From: an uncultured Flammeovirgaceae bacterium
Lineage (GTDB): Bacteria; Bacteroidota; Bacteroidia; Cytophagales; Cyclobacteriaceae
Direction: 5' to 3'
Assembly (NCBI GenBank): GCA_937883755.1
Contig: CAKZYA010000001.1
Location: 186,001-250,000, forward strand
Length of the DNA stretch: 64,000 nt
A program made the position numbers and the translations under genes. How positions within the stretch are numbered: position 1 is the stretch's first letter; every line of letters begins with the position of its first letter. Below, piece by piece: positions 1 through 9,193 of the stretch. The notes beneath the pieces were generated by a model. The model was not told the origin of the DNA and did not search any database. It saw only the letters and a list, made by a program, of their open reading frames with translations.

Positions 1-153
1 AGCTAACGATGCTGCTTCAAAATCCTCCTCATTATTATAAAAGTTTTCGGAGTTAAGCTCCCCAATTGGGGATAAATCCAAGCGGTCATCACAGGTAGCA
101 AAGGCTAGCACACAAGCTAGGGTAAGAGTAATAGACTTTATATAGGTTCTCAT
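1..153 (-). CDS. SusD/RagB family outer-membrane lipoprotein, N-terminal part (cut by window edge)
   Basis: Only the first 51 codons lie in the window. The reading frame is open from an ATG at 151-153 to the left edge. The translation begins with a basic start and a hydrophobic stretch that ends in a lipobox (LAFATC), followed by LDLSPIGELN, a typical beginning of mature SusD proteins. SusD proteins cap the SusC channel at the cell surface and bind the glycan or peptide to be imported. The gene follows the susC-like gene by 11 nt, so they are almost certainly co-transcribed. The substrate cannot be told from this fragment. Confidence 0.85.
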   Translation of the reverse strand, partial: MRTYIKSITLTLACVLAFATCDDRLDLSPIGELNSENFYNNEEDFEAASLA

Positions 154-164
154 AATCTTGTTAA

Positions 165-3100
165 TTAAAATCTGGCTTGAACACCTAATTGAAACATTCT
201 GGTTTGGGGGATATTCCCTCGATCAGTACCCGCCTCAAGTTGACTTCCACTTCTTGCCCGGGCATTAAACACTTCCGGATCGGGCCCAGTGTAGGGAGTA
301 ATAGTTAACAAATTGGTGGCGGTAACGTAGAAGCGTAAGTTGATTTTATCGGTTACAGTCTCAGGCAATGTATACCCTAACTGAATATTTCTCAGACGAA
401 GAAAATCACCGTCTTCAATCCAGCGATCTGAAAAGCGGTTATTATCGTTCGGGTCAGTAGCAATAGCTCGGGGCATATCATTACTGGTATTAGGCCCTGT
501 CCAGCGATTCTGGGTAGTTGCTTGTTCGGCACGAATCCCTCCAGTCATTGATTCGGAATCCCTTCGGAACTGGTTATACAACTGCACTCCTTCCACTCCC
601 TGAAACAAAACTGATAAATCAAAGTCCTTAAATCCGGCATTGATGTTTAGTCCGTAGAAGAAATCCGGGATTGTCTTACCTAAGTAGGCGCGGTCGTTAG
701 GATCAACTATGCCATCGGATTCCCCCGAGAATAGTTGTCCTTCGGGAGCATCTTCGGCAGCCGGGCCATTAGTATCTACAAAGCGAATATCACCTGGTTG
801 TGGCCCCTGAGAATTGACATCAGGTATGGCATTGGCAACCTCTCCTTCGGTTTGGTATAACCCGTCAGTTTGGTAACCGTAGAAATAGCCAATGGGGAAG
901 CCTATAGCGGTACGGTAACCATCACCTTGGGTAAACTCACTAATACCTTCGTCTATACTAATTAACTCGTTATTAATGGTGGTTAAGTTACCACTTACTC
1001 CGAGGCTAAGTCCATTGCTGAATACCGTATTGTAGCCTAGCTCTAGCTCAATCCCGGTATTTCGAACCTCTCCTACATTAGCAGGTGTACTTCCAAAACC
1101 AGAGATACGGGGTAGAGGTAGGTTAATCAAGAAATCCTTGGTAGTACGCTGATAGTAGGTGGCCAATAAGTTAAGCTTGTCATTGAAGAAGGACACGTCA
1201 ATCCCGGCGTCCAGCGTCTCTACCGTTTCCCAAATAATACTTTCATTCACAAAGTTGATCGGTGCTGGAGCTTGCAGGGTATTATCGCCTCCTAAGCCAT
1301 AGTCAGGGTTGGCCGAAACCCGGAAAACGTGCGGAAACGATGTAGTGGCATCGTTACCTAATTGCCCCCAGCTACCCCGAATTTTAAGGTCAGAAATAAA
1401 AGGTACAGTAAAGAAGTCTTCTTCGCCTATCCGCCAAGCAGCAGAAAACGAAGGAAACGTACCCCACCGTCGGTTATCTTGAGGAGAGAAGCGGGAAGTA
1501 CCATCGCGACGAACCGTAGCAGTGAATAAGTATTTGTTCTGGAAATCGTAGCTCAACCGACCAATGTAACCGACAAAGGAGTTTTCACCTGCCCCACCTC
1601 CTAAATCGATAGCATCCTGTCCGTTGGCAACAATTTGGTAGAAATCAGGATCAGAACTCAGAAAGTTCTCAGCTCGTCCGCTTAGCGAGGTGTTGCTAAT
1701 CTTCTGATATTCAATACCTGCTAGAACGTTAATGCTATGGTCACCGAACGTATTTTCGTAGGTAAGTGTATTGGTAAAAATTTGGCTTACGTTTTCACCG
1801 CGTCTATCCCTTCTCTCCTGGGCTCGTTCCAGTCCCATCTCTTGGGCGGTATGGCCAGGATTCCACTGATCATCTCGCTCCAATATGAGGTCAACGGAAG
1901 CTTGGGATTTAAAGGTTAACCCTGGTATCAGCATAACTTCAGCGAAGATACCGCCCAATAGTCGGGTGTCGCGCTTATAGTAATCCCTAATTTCGTTTAA
2001 TCCATTTTGATTGCCAATGGTGCCACCCGCTACATCGAGGTTGCCTTCGTAGCCGTAGCGGTTACCGGTTACCGAATTATCGGTATCAAAAATCTCGTAG
2101 AAGGGAGGCATACGAGCGGCATTCGCTAGTAGAAAACCATCGCCAGCGCTATTTACTCCGTGGAAAATGTTCTGATGGGAAACAGTAAACGTCTGGCCGA
2201 ACTTGATACGGTCATTTATCCGATAATCGCCGTTGGCGCGGAACGAGAAACGTTCTAAGTCCCACTTATTAACCACTGATTCTTGACCAAAGTAGCCCGC
2301 CGACACATAGTAGTTGAGGTTATCGTTCGCTCCGGATATCGATAGGTTATAGTTCTGGATAGGAGCATTATTATTTGTAACATTATCAACCCAAGGGGAA
2401 TTTATATCACGGTAGCGGCTGCCGGGCAGTAAATCGGGGTGTAGCTCCAAAAAGCTTTCGTCTCCAGCCACAAATCCGTTTTGTGCGTTATAGTTATTTT
2501 GGGCGTCTTCTATCAAGGCTATTTGCGCCGCAGTGTTGTTCATGTCGTAAAGTTCGGGCAACCTTTGTACTCCGTAGTAGCCATCGAAGTTGATGGTGGG
2601 CTTACCCGTCTCACCCCGTTTTGTAGTAATGAGGACTACTCCGTTAGCAGCTCGCACTCCGTATACCGCTGCTGCTGATGCATCTTTTAGTACCGAGATA
2701 CTTTCAATATCGTTCGGATTAATGGTTGAGAGCGGGTTGGTAGTAGGGTCACTGGAGTTGCTTCCTACTGGTACGCCATCAATCACAAACAACGGTTGGG
2801 TATTGCCCACTGTACCTACCCCACGAATTCGCACGGCAACTCCGGCGCCGGGGGTACCACTGGTATTGGTAATTTGTACCCCTGATACTCGACCTTGTAA
2901 TGCTTGGTCGGCTGAGGCCACAGGGACTTTCTGAATCTCTTCTGCCTCTACTGTACCAATGGATTCGGTTAGTAGTTTTCTGCTTTTTTCACCATAACCA
3001 ATTACAACGATCTCGGATAGTTGTTCTAAGCTAGGGGATAAAGCCATATTGATAACACTCTGGTTACCAATAGTTACCTCCTCGGTTTCATAACCGATAG

Positions 3101-3731
3101 AAGAGAATACTAATGTTTGGGCATCATCAGGTACCAATAAACTGTAGTTGCCCTCAGCATCGGTGACTGTCCCGATGGTAGTACCTTTTACCAATATGTT
3201 AACCCCAGGAATAGCTGAGTCATCAGAAAGATCAGTCACTTGTCCGGAAATGGGTCTTTCTATAAGAATAGAGGTCACTCGACTAGATAAGCTAGTAGAC
3301 ATCTGAGGAATATTCCGTGTCGGTAGAGTATACTCCGTATGAACACCTATTCTCTTCTGGTCGAGCTTTTTCACTTTATTCTGCTCGTCTTCCGTAATAA
3401 AGACCAGCTCGTCGCTAAGTCTTTCGTACTTCAGCCCCAGTGGGGTGAGTAAATTTTTCAACGATTCTTCCAGCGTAGCTGATTCTACTTTATTATGCTT
3501 CACATACTTGTCGCTAACTAGCTTAGCAGCGTAGTTGAATCGCACTCCGTAGACTTTCTCGTACTCCTTAAGTACTATTTTAAGCGATTGTTGCGTCTCA
3601 CCTTGCGAGTAGTAATTAGCTGTGGTGCGGTAGTTTTGATTTAGGGCTACCTTTTGAGCCAGCAGTGGACTATGCCATAATAGCCAGAGGGCTATCAGCA
3701 TTAGTTGGCGATGAGATAGAATTCTGATCAT
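165..3731 (-). CDS. SusC/RagA-type TonB-dependent outer-membrane transporter with N-terminal signalling (STN) domain
   Basis: The 1188-residue protein has a signal peptide (cleavage likely after LLAQ), an STN domain at about 45-110, a carboxypeptidase-regulatory-like domain at about 158-232, a plug at about 250-370 (GRVSGVQITN, PLFVIDGVPV, VLKDASAAAVYG) and a long beta-barrel ending in aromatic ...ARF. SusC proteins import bulky ligands across the outer membrane using TonB energy. The STN domain normally contacts a FecR-type anti-sigma factor, and one is encoded just upstream. The order sigma, anti-sigma, SusC, SusD on one strand is the classic trans-envelope induction unit. No glycosidase is adjacent inside the window, so the ligand is unknown. 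Confidence 0.96.
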   Translation of the reverse strand: MIRILSHRQLMLIALWLLWHSPLLAQKVALNQNYRTTANYYSQGETQQSLKIVLKEYEKVYGVRFNYAAKLVSDKYVKHNKVESATLEESLKNLLTPLGLKYERLSDELVFITEDEQNKVKKLDQKRIGVHTEYTLPTRNIPQMSTSLSSRVTSILIERPISGQVTDLSDDSAIPGVNILVKGTTIGTVTDAEGNYSLLVPDDAQTLVFSSIGYETEEVTIGNQSVINMALSPSLEQLSEIVVIGYGEKSRKLLTESIGTVEAEEIQKVPVASADQALQGRVSGVQITNTSGTPGAGVAVRIRGVGTVGNTQPLFVIDGVPVGSNSSDPTTNPLSTINPNDIESISVLKDASAAAVYGVRAANGVVLITTKRGETGKPTINFDGYYGVQRLPELYDMNNTAAQIALIEDAQNNYNAQNGFVAGDESFLELHPDLLPGSRYRDINSPWVDNVTNNNAPIQNYNLSISGANDNLNYYVSAGYFGQESVVNKWDLERFSFRANGDYRINDRIKFGQTFTVSHQNIFHGVNSAGDGFLLANAARMPPFYEIFDTDNSVTGNRYGYEGNLDVAGGTIGNQNGLNEIRDYYKRDTRLLGGIFAEVMLIPGLTFKSQASVDLILERDDQWNPGHTAQEMGLERAQERRDRRGENVSQIFTNTLTYENTFGDHSINVLAGIEYQKISNTSLSGRAENFLSSDPDFYQIVANGQDAIDLGGGAGENSFVGYIGRLSYDFQNKYLFTATVRRDGTSRFSPQDNRRWGTFPSFSAAWRIGEEDFFTVPFISDLKIRGSWGQLGNDATTSFPHVFRVSANPDYGLGGDNTLQAPAPINFVNESIIWETVETLDAGIDVSFFNDKLNLLATYYQRTTKDFLINLPLPRISGFGSTPANVGEVRNTGIELELGYNTVFSNGLSLGVSGNLTTINNELISIDEGISEFTQGDGYRTAIGFPIGYFYGYQTDGLYQTEGEVANAIPDVNSQGPQPGDIRFVDTNGPAAEDAPEGQLFSGESDGIVDPNDRAYLGKTIPDFFYGLNINAGFKDFDLSVLFQGVEGVQLYNQFRRDSESMTGGIRAEQATTQNRWTGPNTSNDMPRAIATDPNDNNRFSDRWIEDGDFLRLRNIQLGYTLPETVTDKINLRFYVTATNLLTITPYTGPDPEVFNARARSGSQLEAGTDRGNIPQTRMFQLGVQARF

Positions 3732-3767
3732 ACTAATGTTATTATAGTGAAGAATGTGTTGTATTAG

Positions 3768-4784
3768 CTATTTTTTAGCAAAGCTTAGCGTCCGGCCATC
3801 TTGCTGTATCTTGATATCAAAGGATCTCTCTAGCATGGGAATCAGCATCTCAACTTCATCCGTTTTGATATTTCCAGTAAAGGCGTACGATTGAATTTCT
3901 GCCGACTCAAAACTGATTTCGTAACCGTAGACGTCTTCTAGAAGCTGAGCAATTTTATCCAGGCGCATTTCGTCAAAAATGAGTTCTTGGTGGCGCCAGG
4001 CCGTTGGTATCTCAGGGTTTATCTGCTGTATTTTCCATTCCTGCTCACTAGCGGAGTAAGCCAAACGGTCGCCGGGGGTCATGGCTATAGGTGCCGTTTG
4101 CTGTTCCATGCGGGGAATGACATTTACTTTACCTGTGTTAAGCACTACTTCCGAATATTCCTGCCGATCTTTTACATTGAAAGTGGTTCCCAGTACTTCT
4201 ACATCCATATTTTGGCTATGTACCACAAAGGGTAGCCTGACATTACCATCATCAGATAAAAGAATCTGGCGAATATCGAAAAAAGCCTCCCCCTCTAGCC
4301 AGACTTCCCGCACGTCAGCCGACTCCCAATCTTCTGCAAAGCGGAGTGAAGAGTTAGCATTTAGCGTAGCTATTGAGCCATCGGGAAGAGTGATTTCTTT
4401 AGTCTCAGCGTAAGCAGTACGGTGCGTAGTTGTAGCTGAAAAGACAAAGAAAAGAATGCTAGCAGCTACTACTGCTGTCAAAGAAGCAGCAATGCTAACT
4501 CTTGTTCTTACGCTCCAATTTCTGCTTATTGATCGCTTGTTTTCTCCTAGAATTGGTTTGATTTTGTTCCATACGTCCTGCTGAAGGTCAACAGGGCTAG
4601 TATCGCTTTTTAGGCGCAGGTTTAATAATAGTTGTTTAGCCTGATTTAGCTTTGGTTTATGTTCAGGGTGCTCTTCAGCCCATTTATTCCAATATTTTTC
4701 TAATTCGGGAGTGGGAGACAACACCCATCGCTGAAAGTGTTCGTCAGCAGCGAGTTGTTCTACTGATATTTTTTGGTTGGCCAT
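3768..4784 (-). CDS. FecR family anti-sigma factor
   Basis: The 338-residue protein has a cytoplasmic N-terminal part (about 1-88) that should hold the sigma factor, one transmembrane segment at about 93-116, a periplasmic FecR domain at about 125-240 (GEAFFDI, VLGTTFNVK) and a C-terminal DUF4974-like domain at about 262-336 that resembles STN and would meet the transporter. It transmits the occupied state of the SusC protein to the ECF sigma factor. It lies 36 nt upstream of susC and about 150 nt downstream of the sigma gene on the same strand. The length is normal for Bacteroidota FecR proteins. Confidence 0.95.
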   Translation of the reverse strand: MANQKISVEQLAADEHFQRWVLSPTPELEKYWNKWAEEHPEHKPKLNQAKQLLLNLRLKSDTSPVDLQQDVWNKIKPILGENKRSISRNWSVRTRVSIAASLTAVVAASILFFVFSATTTHRTAYAETKEITLPDGSIATLNANSSLRFAEDWESADVREVWLEGEAFFDIRQILLSDDGNVRLPFVVHSQNMDVEVLGTTFNVKDRQEYSEVVLNTGKVNVIPRMEQQTAPIAMTPGDRLAYSASEQEWKIQQINPEIPTAWRHQELIFDEMRLDKIAQLLEDVYGYEISFESAEIQSYAFTGNIKTDEVEMLIPMLERSFDIKIQQDGRTLSFAKK

Positions 4785-4932
4785 AGTAAGTGCTTTCTAC
4801 TTTTACTAAGGCAACTCGTAGGAAAATCTCGTCGGATGGATTGAAAATTTTCTAGTTTTTACAAAATGACCAGCAATAGACTACCTTTTTTGTTGATTGA
4901 TTAACAGAAACGATAATCAGTTAAAAAATCTA

Positions 4933-5559
4933 TTATAAAAAGAAATGAATGTTACAGATGAAGAATATCAGAAGGGCAGTAGAGGTTAGATCATTGTAAT
5001 TACCATTATCTTTAATGTTTTTTCGTAAGGCTTTTAAAGCTTTGTATATGAAGTCGTGAGCCTGAGCCGGAGTAATTTCCATTACTTCACTAATTTCAGC
5101 GTAGGTTAGTCCATCGTAAAACTTCAGATAAACAACTTCTCGTTGCTTCTCGGTAAGTTGAGCAATGGCCTGCTGTAAACTAGCAAGTTGTTCTTTATTG
5201 TTCTGTTGCTGAATCAGGTGAGCTTCGTGCGATAGGCAAATACTGAAAGATGACGGATTAATAGCCTGGTTGTTTTTTGCGTGTATGGCTAGATTTTTTA
5301 GTAAAGCTCGGCGGAAGGATTTATACAAATAGTTTCTAATCTGATTGGTAGAGCCAAGTCGCTTGCGGCGTTGCCATAGTTCGGTGAATAACTGCTGAAG
5401 AGTGTCGCCAATCAGAGCATCATCGGGGCTGAATTTGCGCCCGTAATTGTAGAGAGGCTGGAAGTAGGTTTGATAGATATGAGCAAACGCAGCTTGGTTC
5501 CCGCTTCTAAAAGCATTCCAGGTTTTGGTATCATCAATATGCAGGAACCGACTTTGCAA
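4933..5559 (-). CDS. ECF RNA polymerase sigma factor (FecI-like, Bacteroidota type)
   Basis: The 208-residue protein has sigma region 2 at about 20-85 (FAHIYQTYFQPLYNYG) and region 4 at about 125-180 (LTEKQREVVYLKFYDGLTYA, then EVMEITPAQAHDFIYKALKAL), the helix-turn-helix for the -35 element. It should direct transcription of the SusC/D operon when released by the FecR protein. The frame has no ATG at its front. TTG at 5557-5559 is the best start, because a stop lies nine codons further upstream. The C-terminal 20 residues are hydrophobic (ALLIFFICNIHFFL), which is unusual for a sigma factor and could give membrane contact. Confidence 0.93.
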   Translation of the reverse strand: MQSRFLHIDDTKTWNAFRSGNQAAFAHIYQTYFQPLYNYGRKFSPDDALIGDTLQQLFTELWQRRKRLGSTNQIRNYLYKSFRRALLKNLAIHAKNNQAINPSSFSICLSHEAHLIQQQNNKEQLASLQQAIAQLTEKQREVVYLKFYDGLTYAEISEVMEITPAQAHDFIYKALKALRKNIKDNGNYNDLTSTALLIFFICNIHFFL

Positions 5560-5586
5560 AATAGGTGAGATATGAAATATAGACCT

Positions 5587-5607
5587 TCAATACTAAGCTA
5601 GTATTGA
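5587..5607. promoter_or_regulatory. Perfect 9+3+9 palindrome in the sigma-factor leader
   Basis: TCAATACTA and TAGTATTGA are exact inverted copies separated by AGC. The palindrome ends 28 nt before the sigma-factor start codon, on its 5' side. It could be an operator that binds a dimeric regulator, or an RNA hairpin that hides the leader. No regulator can be named from sequence. Confidence 0.55.
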
Positions 5608-5820
5608 TAATATAACAAAATATTATCTAGAAAAGCGAGTTGTATTAAAAAGCCTGCCCTGGATATACCCATTATTTAGTTTAGTACTCGTATTATAAGA
5701 TAGTAATATAATAATGTCGGGTTTGCGGATGAACTGCCTTTTCTAGAGAGTAGCCGTCCCTAGAGCCAGTACAGCATAGTGCCTGATGCTGAAGTTTCTG
5801 CTTATTAGTACATTCGCTAT

Positions 5821-8016
5821 ATGGCTATCGAAAATTCCTCCCGACGCACTTTTCTCCAACAGATTAGCTTTGGCTCTTCTCTGCTTCTAGCCCCTTCTCC
5901 TAATGCCTATTCATCTAGCAATTTTTCTCCTGATCTTTATCCTACGCTGGAATCTTTTCAAAATGAAGATGATGATTACCTGATAAGAATAGGGGTGCGC
6001 TTCAAAGGACTAGTACCCGATGGACTTTCTGCTGAGATGCGGATTAGGCAAGGAAAAATCCGGCGGGCTAAGTCGTACTTCATGGCAGTAGAAAAGTGGA
6101 AGCATCAGACTAATCGACTTTCTTGGCAGATGTCGGGTTTAACTGCTTATCCGTATACAATCATTTGCTGGATCACTCCAAATAGTCGAACCCCGGAATT
6201 AAGTATTCAGATTGATAAAGAAACTACCATCTCGCTGACAGAATTATTTGCTCAGCAAGGTTTAGAGTACGCTACCGACACGTTGGATGTATCAGTAGGT
6301 CTACTGGGTTCGCAAGAAATTGGTACTGTTGACCGGTCTTTCTTTAACGTTTCATCCGATAACGATAAGTTTCAGTTTGCGGTAATGGCTGATCCGCAGG
6401 GAGGCGATGCCCGGGATATGACTAACGGTAGTATTACCCGAATGAAAATTCACAATGCTTTTATAGAAAATAGTGTTTCGTTGGTTTCCCTACTGAAAAA
6501 TCCGGCTTTTTGCTTAGTACTAGGCGATATTGTAGATAGCCAAGGGCAGGAGACGAATTTTGATCAGACGTTGGCATATTTCAAGCAAGCTGATGTTCCT
6601 TGGCTGTACAGTGTGGGTAACCATGAAACTAAGTATCGACTTACCTTCGGGGCTGACTACGATTTTTCAGGATTTAGTAACTACCTGGCTGCTCAGAAAA
6701 AAATCAACGGGATGGATAAGCTACTCTATTCCTTCAATCTGGGCAAGTGGCACTTCATCGTCTGGCCCGACCCACTACGGAAAAACTTTTGGGAAACACA
6801 TCCCCACTACTTCGATTGGCTAGAGCAGGATTTGGAACAACACCAAGACCAGCCCACTTTCCTTTTACAGCATATCCCGGCTCACCCCATTGGGATTGAC
6901 CCATTGATAAGCTACGTTGAGTCAGTGGAGGTAAAACGCACATTGTTGGATATATTGGCTAAGTACGGTAATGTAAAGTATGTGCTCAGTGGTCACGTGC
7001 ATATTCCATTGATTGCATCACGCAAAACGGCAGTCACTTATCAGGGCATGAATTTGATTAACCTTCCTGCGGCTGGTTTTCGCCCCCGGGGTTTTGGGGA
7101 AGAAGACATTACTGGTGGACCAGTACAGGGTATTGCCGTAGCAAACATTGACGGTGAAGAAGCTAAGGTAGCTTTTCACACTGTGACCGATGAGATTTAC
7201 GATTATCCGGCCAGCTTACAGGAGTTCTCTCCCGAGGCGTACCCACTCTGGTTGAAGCACAAATGGGAACTAGAAGCCAGTGATAAAGTTCAGAATGGTG
7301 ACTTTTCGGAAGGATTGAAAAGCTGGCATCGCCGCTTTGTTTACGAGGAAAATAGAAACCCCTCTAACATCTGCGAAGTACGTAAATGGCGAAATCAATC
7401 AGCACTATACCTTTACTCGGCTAGTCGGGGTTACCGTGTGCCAGGACAAGATCGTCTTCCGCAAACTATTAATCGGATATGCCAAGCTATTTCGATAAAT
7501 CCTGATCAGCGTCCAGCCTTATCATTCCAGCACCAAGTAGACAATGAAAACTCTAACTCTAATGAGTGGGTAGGAGCTTTTATTTGGATTGAGGGATTTG
7601 AAAAAGATCTAAAAAAGCTCAATCAGGTCTACGCTATTGGTAAAGCTTACGGTAATTTGCGTGATAACCACCGAGGATTAACCCCACCTACTACTAACTA
7701 CTTCAGTTTACCAATCATCTCTGACGCTAAGAGCGTACAACTGAACATTGCCCAAAATTACGAAGAGAATCAAGGAAGCAACTTTTTATCTCTCAATCTA
7801 GACAGGTTAGTTGTAAACCTAGGTGTCTGGACAGCTAATGAAAAGCCCAGCCAGCGAATGGGAGTCTACTTTACTGGTTTTCGCTTGGACGAAAACCCAA
7901 CTAATACTGCTTTAGTAGAAGTAAACCCTCAAAATATTTGGCGCAAGGGAATTGACCATATTGCTGGCGAGCACGTCAACGTAGAAGAACGCTACGTTCC
8001 TCCTCACCGAAGTTGA
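5821..8016 (+). CDS. Secreted calcineurin-like metallophosphoesterase
   Basis: The 731-residue protein starts with a Tat-like signal (SRRTFLQQISFG). The metal-binding phosphoesterase motifs appear in order at about 190-400: ADPQGGD, LGDIVDSQG, GNHE, QHIPAHP and SGHVH. They supply the Asp, His and Asn ligands of the two-metal centre. A C-terminal region from about 490 begins NGDFSEGLKSW and looks like a beta-sandwich carbohydrate-binding module. The enzyme likely hydrolyses a phosphate mono- or diester in the periplasm or outside the cell. It is divergent from the sigma/SusC unit, so it could serve the same nutrient, but that is inference. Confidence 0.9.
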   Translation: MAIENSSRRTFLQQISFGSSLLLAPSPNAYSSSNFSPDLYPTLESFQNEDDDYLIRIGVRFKGLVPDGLSAEMRIRQGKIRRAKSYFMAVEKWKHQTNRLSWQMSGLTAYPYTIICWITPNSRTPELSIQIDKETTISLTELFAQQGLEYATDTLDVSVGLLGSQEIGTVDRSFFNVSSDNDKFQFAVMADPQGGDARDMTNGSITRMKIHNAFIENSVSLVSLLKNPAFCLVLGDIVDSQGQETNFDQTLAYFKQADVPWLYSVGNHETKYRLTFGADYDFSGFSNYLAAQKKINGMDKLLYSFNLGKWHFIVWPDPLRKNFWETHPHYFDWLEQDLEQHQDQPTFLLQHIPAHPIGIDPLISYVESVEVKRTLLDILAKYGNVKYVLSGHVHIPLIASRKTAVTYQGMNLINLPAAGFRPRGFGEEDITGGPVQGIAVANIDGEEAKVAFHTVTDEIYDYPASLQEFSPEAYPLWLKHKWELEASDKVQNGDFSEGLKSWHRRFVYEENRNPSNICEVRKWRNQSALYLYSASRGYRVPGQDRLPQTINRICQAISINPDQRPALSFQHQVDNENSNSNEWVGAFIWIEGFEKDLKKLNQVYAIGKAYGNLRDNHRGLTPPTTNYFSLPIISDAKSVQLNIAQNYEENQGSNFLSLNLDRLVVNLGVWTANEKPSQRMGVYFTGFRLDENPTNTALVEVNPQNIWRKGIDHIAGEHVNVEERYVPPHRS

Positions 8017-8037
8017 ACCTAAACCTTGGTTTCGGGT

Positions 8038-9060
8038 CTAGAGCGATGGGCGGCGAATGAGGTAGAAAGGGTTACGAATTTTCTCATTACGCTTCTCTAA
8101 AATAAGTTGGGCAGCGGTCTCACCCATCTTCTGAAAATCAGAAGAAATTACTGCAATACCATCGTGTAGTACCTCTTTTAGTGGCGTGTCGTTATACGAA
8201 ATAATGCCTACGTCTCGTCCAATCTTTAACTTGTTGTTCTTGCAGTACTTGATTACTTCTACCAAGTCATCATCTTCAATTATCAGATACAAGTTCTTAG
8301 GTCGCACCCAAGTCGGATCAAACACATTGGTGATACAGTAGTCAAAGTGATACTCGGTACAGAATCGCTTAAAGCTTGTCATCAGTTCGGGGCGGTACTG
8401 GTTTCCATCCGGAAAAATGAAGTAGAGTTTCTCATATTTGTTGAGGTCATCTAGTGCTGATACTAAAACCTGATAAGTATCTTCCTCAAAATTTTCACAA
8501 ACAGCTTTATACTTTCCATTCAAGGTGTCTATGTCCTTGTCAATGAGCACTAGCTTGTTACTAGGAATCTTCTCTATAACCGCTTGGGTCTTTCCCGAAA
8601 AATCTTTGAAGCAGGGGATGATGGCGTAATAGTTAAATTTCCCTAGATTTTCTTCAATGATTCGCTCTAGTTTGGCAGTACTGTAGTGGTGTACGAATGT
8701 TTCCACAACAGCTTTTTCACCTAGAGACTCCACAAAGGCATTGACAATTTTTTTCTTGTGAGCACTAATCTTGTTAATTGCCAGCAATACTCGTAATTGT
8801 CCGGTAGGTTGAAGTGTATTTACGTAGTAACCTTTACCGGGTACTGATACTAGCACGCCTTCCTCTCGCAGTTTATTGTAGGCTTTTTCTACTGTATCTC
8901 GCGATAAATAGAAGTCTTCGCTAGTTTCGTTGATAGAGGGTATTCGCTCGCCCTGTTTAAAAATACCGTGTTCAATATCTGATTTGATCAGATTAATTAC
9001 CTGGCGGTACTTAGGAATGCGGGAGTCACCGAAAATGAGTGATTCGTCGGAAGAACGCAT
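8038..9060 (-). CDS. GntR family transcriptional regulator with periplasmic-binding-like sensor domain
   Basis: The 340-residue protein has an N-terminal winged helix (about 15-80; GERIPSINETSEDFYLSRDT, then VEKAYNKLREEGVL) of the GntR family. A longer C-terminal domain of about 240 residues has the alternating strand-helix pattern of LacI/periplasmic sugar-binding proteins. It would bind DNA as a dimer and sense a small ligand, often a sugar. It is convergent with the metallophosphoesterase, with only 21 nt between stops. Its own upstream region holds an 8-bp inverted repeat (9131-9163) that could be an autoregulatory site. Confidence 0.9.
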   Translation of the reverse strand: MRSSDESLIFGDSRIPKYRQVINLIKSDIEHGIFKQGERIPSINETSEDFYLSRDTVEKAYNKLREEGVLVSVPGKGYYVNTLQPTGQLRVLLAINKISAHKKKIVNAFVESLGEKAVVETFVHHYSTAKLERIIEENLGKFNYYAIIPCFKDFSGKTQAVIEKIPSNKLVLIDKDIDTLNGKYKAVCENFEEDTYQVLVSALDDLNKYEKLYFIFPDGNQYRPELMTSFKRFCTEYHFDYCITNVFDPTWVRPKNLYLIIEDDDLVEVIKYCKNNKLKIGRDVGIISYNDTPLKEVLHDGIAVISSDFQKMGETAAQLILEKRNEKIRNPFYLIRRPSL

Positions 9061-9130
9061 GTTAATGTTGTATTGGTACGATTATGTTGGGTAGTAAAAT
9101 ACAGATTATTGATGAAAAGTCATCGTAAAA

Positions 9131-9163
9131 CTCCTACTGTGCGTTTCAAATAGATAGTAGGAG
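9131..9163 (-). other. Inverted repeat between rng and the GntR gene
   Basis: CTCCTACT and AGTAGGAG are perfect 8-bp arms with a 17-nt loop. On the minus strand the hairpin is followed by TTTTA and sits just after the rng terminator, so it may be a second terminator. It could instead be an operator for the GntR protein encoded 70 nt further on. Confidence 0.45.
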
Positions 9164-9165
9164 GC

Positions 9166-9193
9166 AAAAAAAGCCTGAACTTAGTCAGGCTTT
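9166..9193 (-). terminator. Rho-independent terminator of rng overlapping its stop codon
   Basis: On the minus strand AAAGCCTGA pairs with TCAGGCTTT around a 6-nt loop and is followed by a run of T. The stem begins inside the last codons of rng and includes its TGA stop (9185-9187), so a ribosome finishing translation would cover part of the stem. Confidence 0.8.

Noticed and set aside
2590-2934. Plus-strand open frame of 114 codons inside the SusC gene
   Set aside because: It lies fully antisense to a conserved plug domain and has no family pattern. It is a shadow frame.
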